From Apoderus coryli (taxonomy: Eukaryota; Arthropoda; Insecta; Coleoptera; Attelabidae): DNA of 64,000 nucleotides. This document shows positions 63,401 to 64,000 of the stretch, piece after piece. The stretch covers positions 10,478,001-10,542,000 of the forward strand of contig OU452201.1 of assembly GCA_911728435.2 (NCBI GenBank), read 5' to 3'. The notes beneath the pieces were generated by a model that was given only the letters and a program-made list of their open reading frames with translations, did no database searches and was not told the origin of the DNA. Made by a program: the position numbers and the translations under genes. Position 1 is the stretch's first letter, and each line of letters begins with the position of its first letter.

Positions 63401-63563
63401 TTTATATAATGGATTTGTTTTTGGTCAACAATAGGTAGGATACGACAGGCTGTTAGGTGTTACATTTGGCAATGAGGGACAAGAAAGGGCAATCGACGTA
63501 CCTGAAAATTTTGTTGAAAGAAAAAAGACTCCACCCAAATATCCATCGCCAAAAACTGTAAAG
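11614..63563 (+). CDS. Large PDZ-domain protein gene, nine coding exons, 3' end outside window
   Basis: Coding exons: 11614-11680, 12893-13002, 14584-14641, 32813-32952, 36773-36881, 36972-37194, 37526-37699, 62857-63073, 63435-63563. Their lengths sum to 1227 bases (409 codons) and every junction keeps frame, which strongly supports one gene. Residues 1-78 form a PDZ-like domain (SPADNDNLEVGDEILEVNG, then THTEVINHIHQ, then RTICLRVKRRSG). Residues 79-126 are a charged helix with EQQARERLERLSALKR. Residues about 127-293 are Ser/Thr/Asn-rich and probably disordered. The two last exons carry a duplicated motif, VPDTFIARNKTPPRYPPPKP and VPENFVERKKTPPKYPSPKT, each preceded by a MxxDGPHREMA or NEGQERAI segment. 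PDZ domains bind C-terminal tails of membrane proteins, so a scaffold role is likely. I do not recognise the orthologue. Introns reach 25 kb. Confidence 0.85.
12012..12047 (-). ncRNA. Decayed Penelope-type hammerhead-like motif
   Basis: On the minus strand: TTGAAGA (C changed to T in CUGAAGA), then a stem-loop with outer GC/GC and inner ATC/GAT pairs, then GAAACGTT. The layout CUGAWGA-N-stem-GAAAC is that of minimal hammerhead variants reported for metazoan Penelope-like elements. Core substitution makes activity unlikely. Confidence 0.35.
12150..12720 (-). mobile_element. 5'-truncated, decayed LINE copy
   Basis: The (AAT)n start at 12153 and the next lines (ACTTTATTGC, GGCGAAGTTGA.GC, CTCCTATCT-like CTTCCTATCTCAAC) match the 3' end of the LINE at 15.4-17.2 kb. 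On the minus strand a peptide around 12440-12360 reads YNKVPDSLKGLNSFRFK, homologous to the YNSLPDEVKKMTGFRFK end of that LINE's reverse transcriptase. Stops and shifts break the frame. Confidence 0.75.
12893..13002 (+). CDS. PDZ gene exon 2, PDZ core, with a GC donor
   Basis: Acceptor ATCATTCCAG. The exon codes the conserved PDZ core GDEILEVNGKTLENATHTEV. The donor reads CAG|GCAAGT, a GC-AG intron; no GT donor in the correct phase lies nearby. It ends in phase 0. Confidence 0.88.
13553..13830 (-). mobile_element. tRNA-derived SINE with exact target-site duplications
   Basis: Exact 13-bp direct repeats TCTGCTATGTTTA flank it (13540-13552 and 13831-13843). The minus strand shows an A-box-like GGTCGAGTCGGTAGACTTGCC region at 13728-13708 and a B-box-like GTGGTTCGGATTCCAC at 13648-13633. 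The 3' tail on that strand is a run of CAAA and CAA units (13553-13575). The body is GC-rich compared with its surroundings. It was inserted into a copy of the GACA repeat family, whose sequence resumes exactly at the duplication. Confidence 0.85.
13930..14100 (+). repeat. Dispersed repeat shared with 44.9-45.05 kb
   Basis: GTTTAATTTAGCAGGGCCTC, a GTCTGATTCAGT-like string and CAGATACTGA.GAATT also occur, in reverse, at 44920-45055. Its end carries a hammerhead-like core on the minus strand (14080-14054). Confidence 0.65.
14054..14080 (-). ncRNA. Hammerhead-like core CUGACGA / GAAAC
   Basis: Minus strand: CTGACGA (14080-14074), stem II GCTC/GAGC (14073-14070 with 14062-14059), then GAAAC (14058-14054). 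All conserved core bases are present. A possible stem III follows (ACGAA pairing with TTC.GT, one bulged A). I do not find a convincing stem I, so self-cleavage is doubtful. Confidence 0.4.
14584..14641 (+). CDS. PDZ gene exon 3, last PDZ strand
   Basis: Acceptor TTTGGTTTCAG, donor GTAAGT. The exon codes CIRSRTICLRVKRRSGARL, the last beta strand of the PDZ fold and a basic tail. It ends in phase 1. Confidence 0.85.
15061..15187. mobile_element. Hairpin MITE
   Basis: Arms ATTTCCTACGAGTATGAT and TTTGCAGCA (15091-15119) are mirrored by TGCTGCAAATCATACGAG.. up to 15160. The pairing continues outward (TATATTGTGCAACGAAC / GTGAGTTTCACACTATA). Probably a short foldback MITE with TA-rich ends. Confidence 0.6.
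15390..17195 (-). mobile_element. CR1/Jockey-clade LINE, 5'-truncated
   Basis: The element is read on the minus strand. Its 3' end is an AATAAAG-like string followed by a (TTA)n tail (about 15440 down to 15390 on the + strand as ATAATAATAA). A 3' UTR of about 180 bp precedes it. The reverse transcriptase frame is open, but no endonuclease domain is found upstream, where a hairpin repeat begins at 17203. No clear target duplication was found. Confidence 0.8.
15620..17185 (-). CDS. LINE reverse transcriptase, 521 codons, uninterrupted
   Basis: This is a non-LTR reverse transcriptase, which copies the element's own RNA at a nicked chromosomal site. Motifs in order: SGFRRGHSCSTALLKVLDDV (residues 117-136), the first catalytic Asp in LDYSKAFDRIDHDLL (151-165), SGVPQGSILAPILFCLYTSQ (207-226) and the catalytic MYADDTQIYFSF (238-249). 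The thumb and a C-terminal Jockey/CR1-type region (RSFTYNISKIYNSLPDEVK, near residue 480-500) follow. The first ATG at 17185 is probably not the native start: a full protein would have an apurinic endonuclease domain of 200 or more residues upstream, and here the frame begins just before the finger domain. The open frame suggests a recent insertion. Clade assignment is by motif resemblance only. Confidence 0.88.
   Translation of the reverse strand: MTKVAAGMKNHHSNAENTNTKLTGCDKISANMLQRGCPFIVPIIQHIVNFCIETSTYPSDWKHANVIPIPKCSSVAEYKDLRPISILPAVSKVMERILYNQINGFLKENDLLPENQSGFRRGHSCSTALLKVLDDVLGAADKGQLTALVLLDYSKAFDRIDHDLLLAVLKFLGFEEAALNIIRSYLTNRSQSVILGKQTSKRNILTSGVPQGSILAPILFCLYTSQITESLDHCNAHMYADDTQIYFSFESRNINNAREKINADLRKLALISKNHALEINPHKSQLLLLGPQNSRHIATDLFSVTIEGVDLPCSKSARNLGVLIDSDLRFESHVSMCIKKAFVNLKLIFGQRNLLSLSMRKMLCDSLVLSQFNFADMVYGPCLVGSDIRRIQLMQNSCVRLVAGMRGRERGVSAKIREIDWLRMDERRQLHMLVLFNRIIKTGSPCYLYSKITFRRMIHSLNTRNGEMITPPMHSTALYERSFTYNISKIYNSLPDEVKKMTGFRFKLAVRTCLVRGHGNA
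17203..17263. repeat. Perfectly paired hairpin
   Basis: Arms CGTGCG.AATAATATTTCC and CACTAGTT pair with the mirror sequence after a GCTAGG loop, about 27 bp with two mismatches. It borders the 5' break of the LINE. A second inverted pair, TTTTTCTACGACTGT near 15190 and ACAGTCGTAGAAAAA near 17340, encloses both, so the LINE may have landed in an older foldback element. Confidence 0.55.
17999..18520 (-). mobile_element. 522-bp element with 17-bp inverted ends and an orphan exon
   Basis: The ends ATTTTTTGTACGATCGA (17999-18015) and TCGATCGTACAAAAAAT (18504-18520) are exact reverse complements. Inside, on the minus strand, an ATG at 18308 opens MSDFECESLDEAWNVGIAAI then IPEN and reaches a donor-like G|GTATGA near 18235. 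An AWNxxxxxxIPE start resembles the first exon of tyrosine-recombinase (Crypton-like) ORFs, but only this fragment is present. Internal GACGGTAAGTAA repeats occur at 18089-18130. Confidence 0.5.
18521..21400 (+). other. PDZ-gene intron 3, left part
   Basis: AT-rich, with a (TA)n run at 18808-18830 and no repeat I can name. A minus-strand open frame 21268-20933 (111 codons) has seven Cys in its first 65 residues and a hydrophobic C-terminus (GLALLIGIVGITLTTIY); see findings. No other support for a gene. Confidence 0.35.
20933..21268 (-). CDS. Unrecognised 111-codon open frame, Cys-rich with hydrophobic tail
   Basis: The frame runs from ATG at 21268 to a stop at 20933. Cys residues fall in HNCHGYKYLEC, FGFFCSHQFSC, DPTCSEHC and SYVC. 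A hydrophobic stretch near the C-terminus (NGLALLIGIVGITLTTI) could be a membrane or anchor segment. No signal peptide is evident. It lies antisense in an intron. I know no family that fits, and chance open frames of this length are expected in 64 kb, so this is a weak call. Confidence 0.2.
   Translation of the reverse strand: MIMPLMDHNCHGYKYLECRFFEFGFFCSHQFSCESGYETVWVPSSDPTCSEHCIVLSYVCDGFSHLKKLNSYEIHIFNVSKPSLLEVTHNGLALLIGIVGITLTTIYSSQL
21480..21900 (+). promoter_or_regulatory. Possible intragenic promoter
   Basis: A CpG-rich patch (GAAGTCGCGCTACGTCCAC, CCGCGAATAAGAG, TATCGCG) at 21650-21710 is followed by TGTCAGTTGTG at 21771, resembling an insect initiator, and a leader-like sequence rich in AGTGT/GTGT. 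No coding first exon follows. Weak evidence. Confidence 0.25.
22550..22870. repeat. Foldback repeat with Penelope-type hammerhead motifs
   Basis: Sequences at 22560-22680 return in reverse at 22715-22860: TTGCCATACATG..GGGCAT.. motifs, ACAAGTCATTTT.CGG and AAAGAAAAGGTT / AACCTTTTCTTTC. The right arm carries a near-complete hammerhead-like core; the left arm has lost the GAAAC part. Confidence 0.65.
22809..22845 (+). ncRNA. Penelope-type hammerhead-like motif
   Basis: TTGATGA (22812-22818; first core base C changed to T), one spacer T, stem II GGGCAT-TCC-ATGCCC (22820-22834, six perfect pairs), then GAAAC-AT-GTA. The tiny two-pair stem III (AC/GT around AT) is as in minimal dimer-type hammerheads. 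Confidence 0.45.
22990..23222 (+). pseudogene. Coding-like fragment with one internal stop
   Basis: A + strand frame reads KKIIKFGINDLNANSRRTYV, then DLICDV, a TAA at about 23083, then QDYTWTKPFESDNYECWRRM and KELNYFGMSYNRKPAKYVVR to a TAA at 23220. The amino-acid composition (Trp, Cys, many charged residues) looks protein-coding rather than random. I do not recognise the family. It is probably a fragment of a processed pseudogene or transposon ORF. Confidence 0.35.
23230..25847 (+). other. PDZ-gene intron 3, middle; nothing recognised
   Basis: AT-rich without open frames above background, known motifs or obvious repeats. Confidence 0.4.
25848..26033. mobile_element. 186-bp inverted-repeat MITE
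   Basis: ACGGATTGCTTGT at 25848 matches ACAAGCAATCCGT ending at 26033. The inverted match extends about 60 bp, including GACTTTTA.TTATGTTGGAA and AAATTTG...CACACT. A second copy, with its left end decayed, is at about 34300-34470 and shares GGGTCACACTGCCTGCCGAT and GGTAGTGTGAAACAAATTTC. No coding capacity. The centre holds a hammerhead-like motif. Confidence 0.8.
25920..25971 (+). ncRNA. Near-canonical hammerhead-like motif inside MITE
   Basis: In order: stem I ACCA (25920-25923); CTGATGA (25924-25930); stem II GTTG-TGGAT-CAAC (25931-25943); GAA (25944-25946); stem III GCG...CGC (25947-25949 with 25964-25966); T at position 17 (25967); TGGT (25968-25971) closing stem I. The usual A15.1-U16.1 pair is replaced by G-C. 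Everything else fits a type I hammerhead. The 34.35 kb copy keeps CTGATGA and GAAA but has lost part of stems II and III. Confidence 0.45.
26034..29110 (+). other. PDZ-gene intron 3; mostly unrecognised
   Basis: AT-rich. A decayed Penelope-type motif occurs on the minus strand near 27500-27530 (CTGATGATG...CGAAAC, stem II poorly paired). An open frame 28408-28187 (minus) has no recognisable domain. Confidence 0.35.
29115..29327 (+). promoter_or_regulatory. Candidate alternative promoter and leader in PDZ-gene intron 3
   Basis: A locally CpG-rich stretch (GTCATCGTCGGATATAAC, GCGGTCGAGTCGAAATAACG, TAGGCGCGAAAAG) contains TATATA at 29263-29268. Transcription would start about 30 bases later. 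It leads directly to a start codon and strong donor at 29328-29373. Confidence 0.4.
29328..29373 (+). CDS. Candidate alternative first coding exon (PDZ-less isoform A)
   Basis: ATG at 29328 opens 15 codons (MQEIRYKKLFSTYLK) plus one base before a near-perfect donor, A|GTAAGTATG. The exon ends in phase 1, exactly the phase in which exon 4 (32813) begins, so it can splice in frame to give Thr-Val-Asp-Leu. This would make an isoform that lacks the PDZ domain. No transcript evidence was available. Confidence 0.4.
29490..30330 (+). repeat. Copy of the GACA repeat family
   Basis: Contains TATTTACGAACGCC (29563), CATAGGTTATATTCTATCAA, TTTCGAATA(A/T)GTTTA, a short GACA run at 30236-30257 and the tail AAAACTACTTATTTACGTA, TTTTCGGTGAAAT, CTAATAGCCTCCATAT. 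It ends directly at the palindromic element, as in the copy at 1.3-4.0 kb. Confidence 0.75.
30347..31969. mobile_element. Palindromic mariner-like element, internally deleted (copy 2)
   Basis: Ends CAGGGTATCCTACGGTGGCA and its complement to 31969. Inner ends are at 30770 (CAGGGTGGTCAAAAAATTAT) and 31556. It is the same design as 4064-6443, but the central transposase region is cut to about 420 bp. A leftover (31110-31160, CTCAAAATTCTTCCTAATTT) matches the N-terminal transposase region of copy 1. The arms contain open frames that are only repeats of arm sequence. Confidence 0.82.
31970..32812 (+). other. PDZ-gene intron 3, right end
   Basis: AT-rich; right flank of the palindrome (CATGGAGAGCTAAA at 31987) mirrors its left flank. 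Nothing else recognised before the exon 4 acceptor. Confidence 0.4.
32813..32952 (+). CDS. PDZ gene exon 4, charged helical segment
   Basis: Acceptor CTTGTTTCAG, donor GTTAGA. It codes DLCSSNVQDAFVIAVEQQ followed by ARERLERLSALKR. The codons are GC-rich compared with the introns around it, as expected of a conserved exon. Enters in phase 1, leaves in phase 0. Confidence 0.88.
33480..34010 (+). repeat. Degenerate tandem repeat, about 135-140 bp period
   Basis: The string GGGTG(A/C)AT.T.C.CCCTTATACTCTGA recurs near 33515, 33655, 33789 and, contracted, 33864, each followed by TTTAAAATTTCC and CACTTATTTGTCATCTAGAA-like text. Four units are visible. Confidence 0.65.
34300..34470. mobile_element. 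Second copy of the 186-bp MITE
   Basis: Shares TTTGGGTCACACTGCCTGCC, CACCACTGATGA (34366-34377), GTGGATCAACGAAA, ATGGTAGTGTGAAACAAATT and TGTAACAAGCAAT with the 25.85 kb copy. The left inverted end is eroded. Confidence 0.7.
34471..36772 (+). other. PDZ-gene intron 4, nothing recognised
   Basis: AT-rich sequence. Short open frames on both strands have no domain signature. Confidence 0.4.
36773..36881 (+). CDS. PDZ gene exon 5
   Basis: Acceptor TGTTGTTTTAG, donor GTTAGT. It codes LNQQSTASEELNGFINNSPI and a Thr/Asn-rich continuation, with no known domain. Leaves in phase 1. Confidence 0.8.
36972..37194 (+). CDS. PDZ gene exon 6
   Basis: Acceptor ATTCCTAG, only 90 bases after exon 5; donor GTAAGA. 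The residues are Ser/Thr/Pro/Asn-rich (VTPTPKPLLPNGHNSSDLY) and likely disordered linker. Enters in phase 1, leaves in phase 2. Confidence 0.82.
37526..37699 (+). CDS. PDZ gene exon 7
   Basis: Acceptor CATTTTTCTAG, donor GTGAGT. It codes RKDSPTQTLDVRKLGDRRAS and a polar continuation. Ends AG in phase 2, matching exon 8 25 kb downstream. Confidence 0.85.
37700..39533 (+). other. PDZ-gene intron 7, start
   Basis: Includes 38400-38940, where frames such as SWKAINKALRMRGV and FRKKVGKKNFYSILSYEQKC suggest a very old broken ORF, unidentified. Otherwise nothing recognised. Confidence 0.3.
39534..40280 (-). mobile_element. Decayed mariner/rosa-like element
   Basis: Starts with a CAGGGTGTCACAAAAAAG end flanked by TA. 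On the minus strand, pieces of a transposase C-terminus occur with frameshifts: FPTNG/SQPMDRSW..., WPPRCPDLNTIDFW-like peptide near 39930-39885, and RRLHACTKQNGEHFEHLPLQ at 39770-39705, which is the usual end of this transposase family. A charged minus-strand frame at 40275-40063 may be its middle. The right end was not found. Confidence 0.65.
40281..42480 (+). other. PDZ-gene intron 7; one possible element end
   Basis: At 41645 CCGGGTGTAGGTACAGATAA looks like a mariner-type end, but no matching right end was found. Open frames at 41775-42008 and 42014-42229 lack recognisable domains. Confidence 0.3.
42500..42625 (-). mobile_element. tRNA-derived SINE fragment
   Basis: On the minus strand a B-box-like GTTCGAATCCTGG (42572-42560) is preceded at a tRNA-like distance by GTGAATAGGTTATG (A-box-like) and followed by a T-rich tail. 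It does not fold as a complete tRNA. No target duplications found. Confidence 0.4.
42626..44819 (+). other. PDZ-gene intron 7, nothing recognised
   Basis: AT-rich; open frames of 60-103 codons occur on both strands but show no domain and have repeat-like composition. Confidence 0.35.
44820..45060 (-). repeat. Dispersed repeat, reverse copy of the one at 13.93-14.1 kb
   Basis: Reverse complement shows GTTTAATTTAGCAGGGCCTC, CAGATACTGACGAATTTC and GTCGCTGTATGGTGAGATAT. The extra 100 bp to the left (CAGCTGTAGCTTTAAGCAC) is not present in the other copy. Confidence 0.6.
45061..48749 (+). other. PDZ-gene intron 7, nothing firmly recognised
   Basis: A minus-strand frame 46463-46083 (126 codons, GRVVVVVDSSTYWTNHDCWM) is the longest here; its start is not conserved with anything I know. 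A MITE-like end CAGGTTGTTTAATTTCAAAA occurs at 47149. Confidence 0.3.
48813..48854 (-). ncRNA. Penelope-type hammerhead-like motif, complete core
   Basis: Minus strand: stem I CCA (48854-48852); CTGATGA (48851-48845); spacer T; stem II GGAACT-AGTGTG-AGTTCC (six perfect pairs, 48843-48826); GAAA (48825-48822); stem III of two pairs with loop AT (C-AT-G, closed by A-U); T at position 17; TGG closing stem I. It matches the minimal metazoan Penelope hammerhead layout with all core bases kept. Confidence 0.55.
49146..49185 (+). ncRNA. Mirror hammerhead-like motif with one core change
   Basis: CTGATGA (49148-49154), stem II GGAACT/AGTTCC (49156-49173), then GTAAC in place of GAAAC. The A13 change should abolish cleavage. 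Confidence 0.45.
49251..50640 (+). other. PDZ-gene intron 7, nothing recognised
   Basis: AT-rich with no supported feature. Confidence 0.4.
50641..50958 (+). promoter_or_regulatory. Candidate alternative promoter and 5' leader in PDZ-gene intron 7
   Basis: GTTAGTTCAGTTTC at 50691 fits an insect initiator (TCAGTT at 50696). The 260 bases that follow (ACCGTGTACCGTGTGTTG, ACAGTAGTTACAGTGTGAG) read like an insect 5' leader, are free of strong upstream ATGs near the end, and lead to a start codon with a consensus donor. Confidence 0.35.
50959..50981 (+). CDS. Candidate alternative first coding exon (PDZ-less isoform B)
   Basis: ATG at 50959 in context GAAAATGAGG opens seven codons (MRILKYY) plus TG before the donor GTGCGTGAG. 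Phase 2 is exactly what exon 8 (62857) requires, giving Trp at the junction. The product would keep only the duplicated VPDxF/VPExF region and whatever lies beyond the window. Inference from sequence only. Confidence 0.35.
51147..52094 (+). repeat. MITE end and copy of the GACA repeat family
   Basis: TACAGGGTGGTTCTTTAT at 51149 is a mariner-type end. From about 51605 (CTCGAGGCACGAATAGCTCT, also at 1680) to 52094 the family text recurs: TATTTCGAATAGGATTAGG, CACTATTTACGAACGTC, a weak GACA/CACA run and the tail AAAACTACTTATTTAGG ... CTAATAGCCTCCATA. Confidence 0.65.
52095..52442. mobile_element. About 345-bp MITE with inverted ends CTGTGTCCAA
   Basis: The left end CTGTGTCCAA (52099) and right TTGGACACAG (52431) are inverted. 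The next layer, AATCTTGGAAACGGTAG against CTATCGTTTCCAAGATT, pairs as well. The interior (GTTAAATGGTGTTTTCAAAA, ACGATTTTTTGCGATTTTAG) also occurs at 1300-1480. It lies directly after a GACA-family tail. Confidence 0.7.
52443..54130 (+). other. PDZ-gene intron 7, nothing recognised
   Basis: AT-rich. A 31-bp direct duplication (TTAAATAATGATATATTAAT) occurs at 54021 and 54052. Confidence 0.4.
54131..54640 (+). repeat. Three tandem units of about 170 bp
   Basis: Units start near 54140, 54307 and 54478. Each carries GCGCATGGTAGACTCCACTA (54151, 54319, 54490, the last degenerate), AATACGTATCTG.TAGCAAAA and GGGATTAGGTA.TGAAGTATT. Spacing is 168 and 171. Confidence 0.8.
55024..55051 (+). repeat. Left terminal inverted repeat of the Harbinger element
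   Basis: GGGAGTTAAAGTTGTACATG and ACGAGA match the right end exactly; the two ends diverge after base 28. Confidence 0.9.
55281..56491 (+). CDS. Harbinger DDE transposase (HARBI1-like), three exons, intact
   Basis: The enzyme cuts and rejoins the element ends. Exons 55281-55542, 55606-55814 and 55871-56491 give 363 codons plus stop. The first intron has GTAGGC and TTCCGACAG, the second GTGATT and TTTTTAG; phases 1 and 0 join cleanly. The N-terminal 60 residues are acidic (DDEDDDIEDAL). A helical region with FNKAEIRRLARGLDLPAVL and FGFSSTILSHVANTILDII follows. The DDE_Tnp_4 nuclease core shows the first Asp in CWGFIDGTARPICRPSINQE, then GRRHDAGIL, the second Asp in LYGDQAYGIRELL and the Glu in VSVEWGFGKILQEF. 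About 360 residues is usual for the family. All catalytic positions are present. Domesticated HARBI1 is excluded by the flanking inverted ends. Confidence 0.92.
56741..57881 (-). CDS. Harbinger partner protein, Myb/SANT-like, four exons, intact
   Basis: Exons on the minus strand: 57881-57658, 57523-57327, 57198-57058 and 57000-56741, total 822 bases, 273 codons plus stop. Donors are GTAAGT, GTACCT and GTAAGT; acceptors TTTTGTAG, ATTTTAG and GTTGAAG. Residues 1-75 form a Myb/SANT-like domain: FSNEDDLVLAREVAAHNPFE, FPDRWNTIRMNLL, then VSVRTLKDRLRNMVKKFQNK. SGIEEEVNELDDLLRCINDL follows, a conserved extension. Residues 180-273 are a basic patch (PTRKRTGG) and a long coiled coil (ELALQERKQTLEEERFQREA). 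In PIF/Harbinger elements the Myb-like protein brings the transposase to the ends and into the nucleus. The exon chain has no break, so it is probably functional. Confidence 0.88.
58104..58131 (-). repeat. Right terminal inverted repeat of the Harbinger element
   Basis: Reverse complement of 55024-55051 without mismatch, followed by TAATA. Confidence 0.9.
58137..58603 (+). other. Flank between Harbinger and palindromic element
   Basis: A CAGGGTTATTCACGCC mariner-type end lies at 58480. Otherwise AT-rich without features. Confidence 0.4.
58604..60562. mobile_element. Palindromic mariner-like element with repeated end motifs
   Basis: CAGGGTGTCCCAAATATGAG at 58604 is mirrored at the right end (to 60562), flanked by TA. 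The arms are about 550 bp or more. Each arm holds further CAGGGTG/CACCCTG-type motifs at mirrored places: 58659, 58884, 58956, 59112 on the left and 60035, 60191, 60263, 60503 on the right. The middle keeps only the N-terminal part of a transposase (59789-59529, minus). Confidence 0.82.
59529..59789 (-). pseudogene. N-terminal fragment of a DUF4817-type transposase
   Basis: The 86-codon frame shows the YSKGESIHMIFVLGEWSKNA ... LESRVYAQRFLAQNHPKKAV ... FERLLRQFNERY pattern, which is the helix-turn-helix DUF4817 domain found at the start of a group of insect Tc1/mariner-like transposases. No catalytic domain follows, so the copy is not autonomous. Confidence 0.7.
61051..61348 (+). repeat. Two tandem 149-bp units
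   Basis: AGGAAAGACACTCTTTGATG starts each unit at 61051 and 61200. The units are nearly identical (about ten differences) and each ends with CATACAGG(G/T)CGGTCCAAAG and a TATTATCATAGTT string. A recent local duplication. Confidence 0.9.
61349..62856 (+). other. PDZ-gene intron 7, last part
   Basis: Isolated mariner-type ends (CACCCTGTATTGGAG at 61368; TACACCCTGTCC at 62555; ACCCTGTATATAAAA at 62787). No gene recognised until the exon 8 acceptor. Confidence 0.4.
62857..63073 (+). CDS. PDZ gene exon 8, first copy of VPDTFIARNKTPP motif
   Basis: Acceptor TTAATTTTTCAG, donor GTAAGA. It codes PRRRSGSTIVVLDSDLDQ, an acidic stretch, then VDVPDTFIARNKTPPRYPPP. Enters in phase 2, leaves in phase 0. 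Confidence 0.88.
63435..63563 (+). CDS. PDZ gene exon 9, second copy of the motif
   Basis: Acceptor GTCAACAATAG, donor GTAACA. It codes VGYDRLLGVTFGNEGQERAI then VPENFVERKKTPPKYPSPKT. The paralogous match to exon 8 suggests exon duplication. Forty-three codons, phase 0 at both ends. The gene continues past 64000. Confidence 0.87.
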
Positions 63564-64000
63564 GTAACAAGAAAATTGGGGGAAGCTGCATGTAGTTTTG
63601 ACAACCAACAACTAACTTAGATTTAATAATAATATGAAAATGTAGAATTAACCTAATTTCGACACATTGGCAAGTAGATATTGTTTCGAGTTTAGATATC
63701 CCAAAGAAGATTTCAACAAATTAGGAAAATTCGCTATAAAAAATACGCCATTAAGAATGATTTCACAATGATATAAGATAATTTCGTTATTTCCATGGCT
63801 ACAATAATCCAATTTAAACTAGCAGAACAGAAAGAAACAACAAGACTAGAAAATATACCTATATGTTGAAGTTTGCCAGTTAGTTTGTTGTAAACACATT
63901 TTATTTGCGTTGTAAATCTATTGTATATATTAGGAATGGTAACATGCCATTATGTCTGGTGCAATCTTCTAGTAGTGGATATAACAAAATAGGTGTTTGT
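63564..64000 (+). other. Intron after PDZ-gene exon 9
   Basis: No further exon seen before the right edge. Confidence 0.45.

Overview
The window is nuclear DNA from an insect. It is AT-rich, most of its length is introns and old transposable elements, and the few conserved exons have consensus GT/AG splice sites. A beetle would fit, but nothing here fixes the order. I see no rRNA, intact tRNA gene, CRISPR array or bacterial operon.

Host genes. (1) Bases 1-904 hold the last two exons of PUS1, a tRNA/snRNA pseudouridine synthase, on the + strand. (2) Bases 7751-7447 (minus strand) hold the first two coding exons of CEP164, the centriolar distal-appendage protein; the next exon, for the WW domain, is not visible. 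(3) A very large + strand gene starts in a leader exon at 11595 and runs off the right edge. I place nine coding exons between 11614 and 63563. Their phases join without a break to give 409 codons, beginning with an atypical PDZ domain. I do not recognise the orthologue. Two further start-codon exons inside its introns, at 29.3 and 51.0 kb, end in strong donors in the phase needed to join exon 4 and exon 8, so shorter PDZ-less isoforms are likely.

Mobile DNA. The best-preserved element is a complete PIF/Harbinger transposon at 55024-58131. It has 28-bp inverted ends, an uninterrupted three-exon DDE transposase and an uninterrupted four-exon Myb/SANT-like partner gene that converges on it. A CR1/Jockey-type LINE with an open 521-codon reverse transcriptase lies at 15.4-17.2 kb, with a decayed relative at 12.15-12.7 kb. 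Three large palindromic Tc1/mariner-like elements (4.06-6.44, 30.35-31.97, 58.60-60.56 kb) carry CAGGGTG-type ends repeated symmetrically inside their arms. A family of about 530-bp tandem repeats ending in a GACA microsatellite occurs at 1.3-4.0, 13.4-14.3, 29.5-30.3 and 51.6-52.1 kb. A tRNA-derived SINE with exact 13-bp target duplications lies inside one of these copies. Smaller tandem arrays and hairpin MITEs fill other introns.

The most interesting small signals are hammerhead-ribozyme-like cores in repeats: a near-canonical one inside a 186-bp inverted-repeat MITE at 25.9 kb, and several of the minimal Penelope type (12.0, 14.05, 22.8, 48.8 and 49.15 kb), some in inverted pairs.
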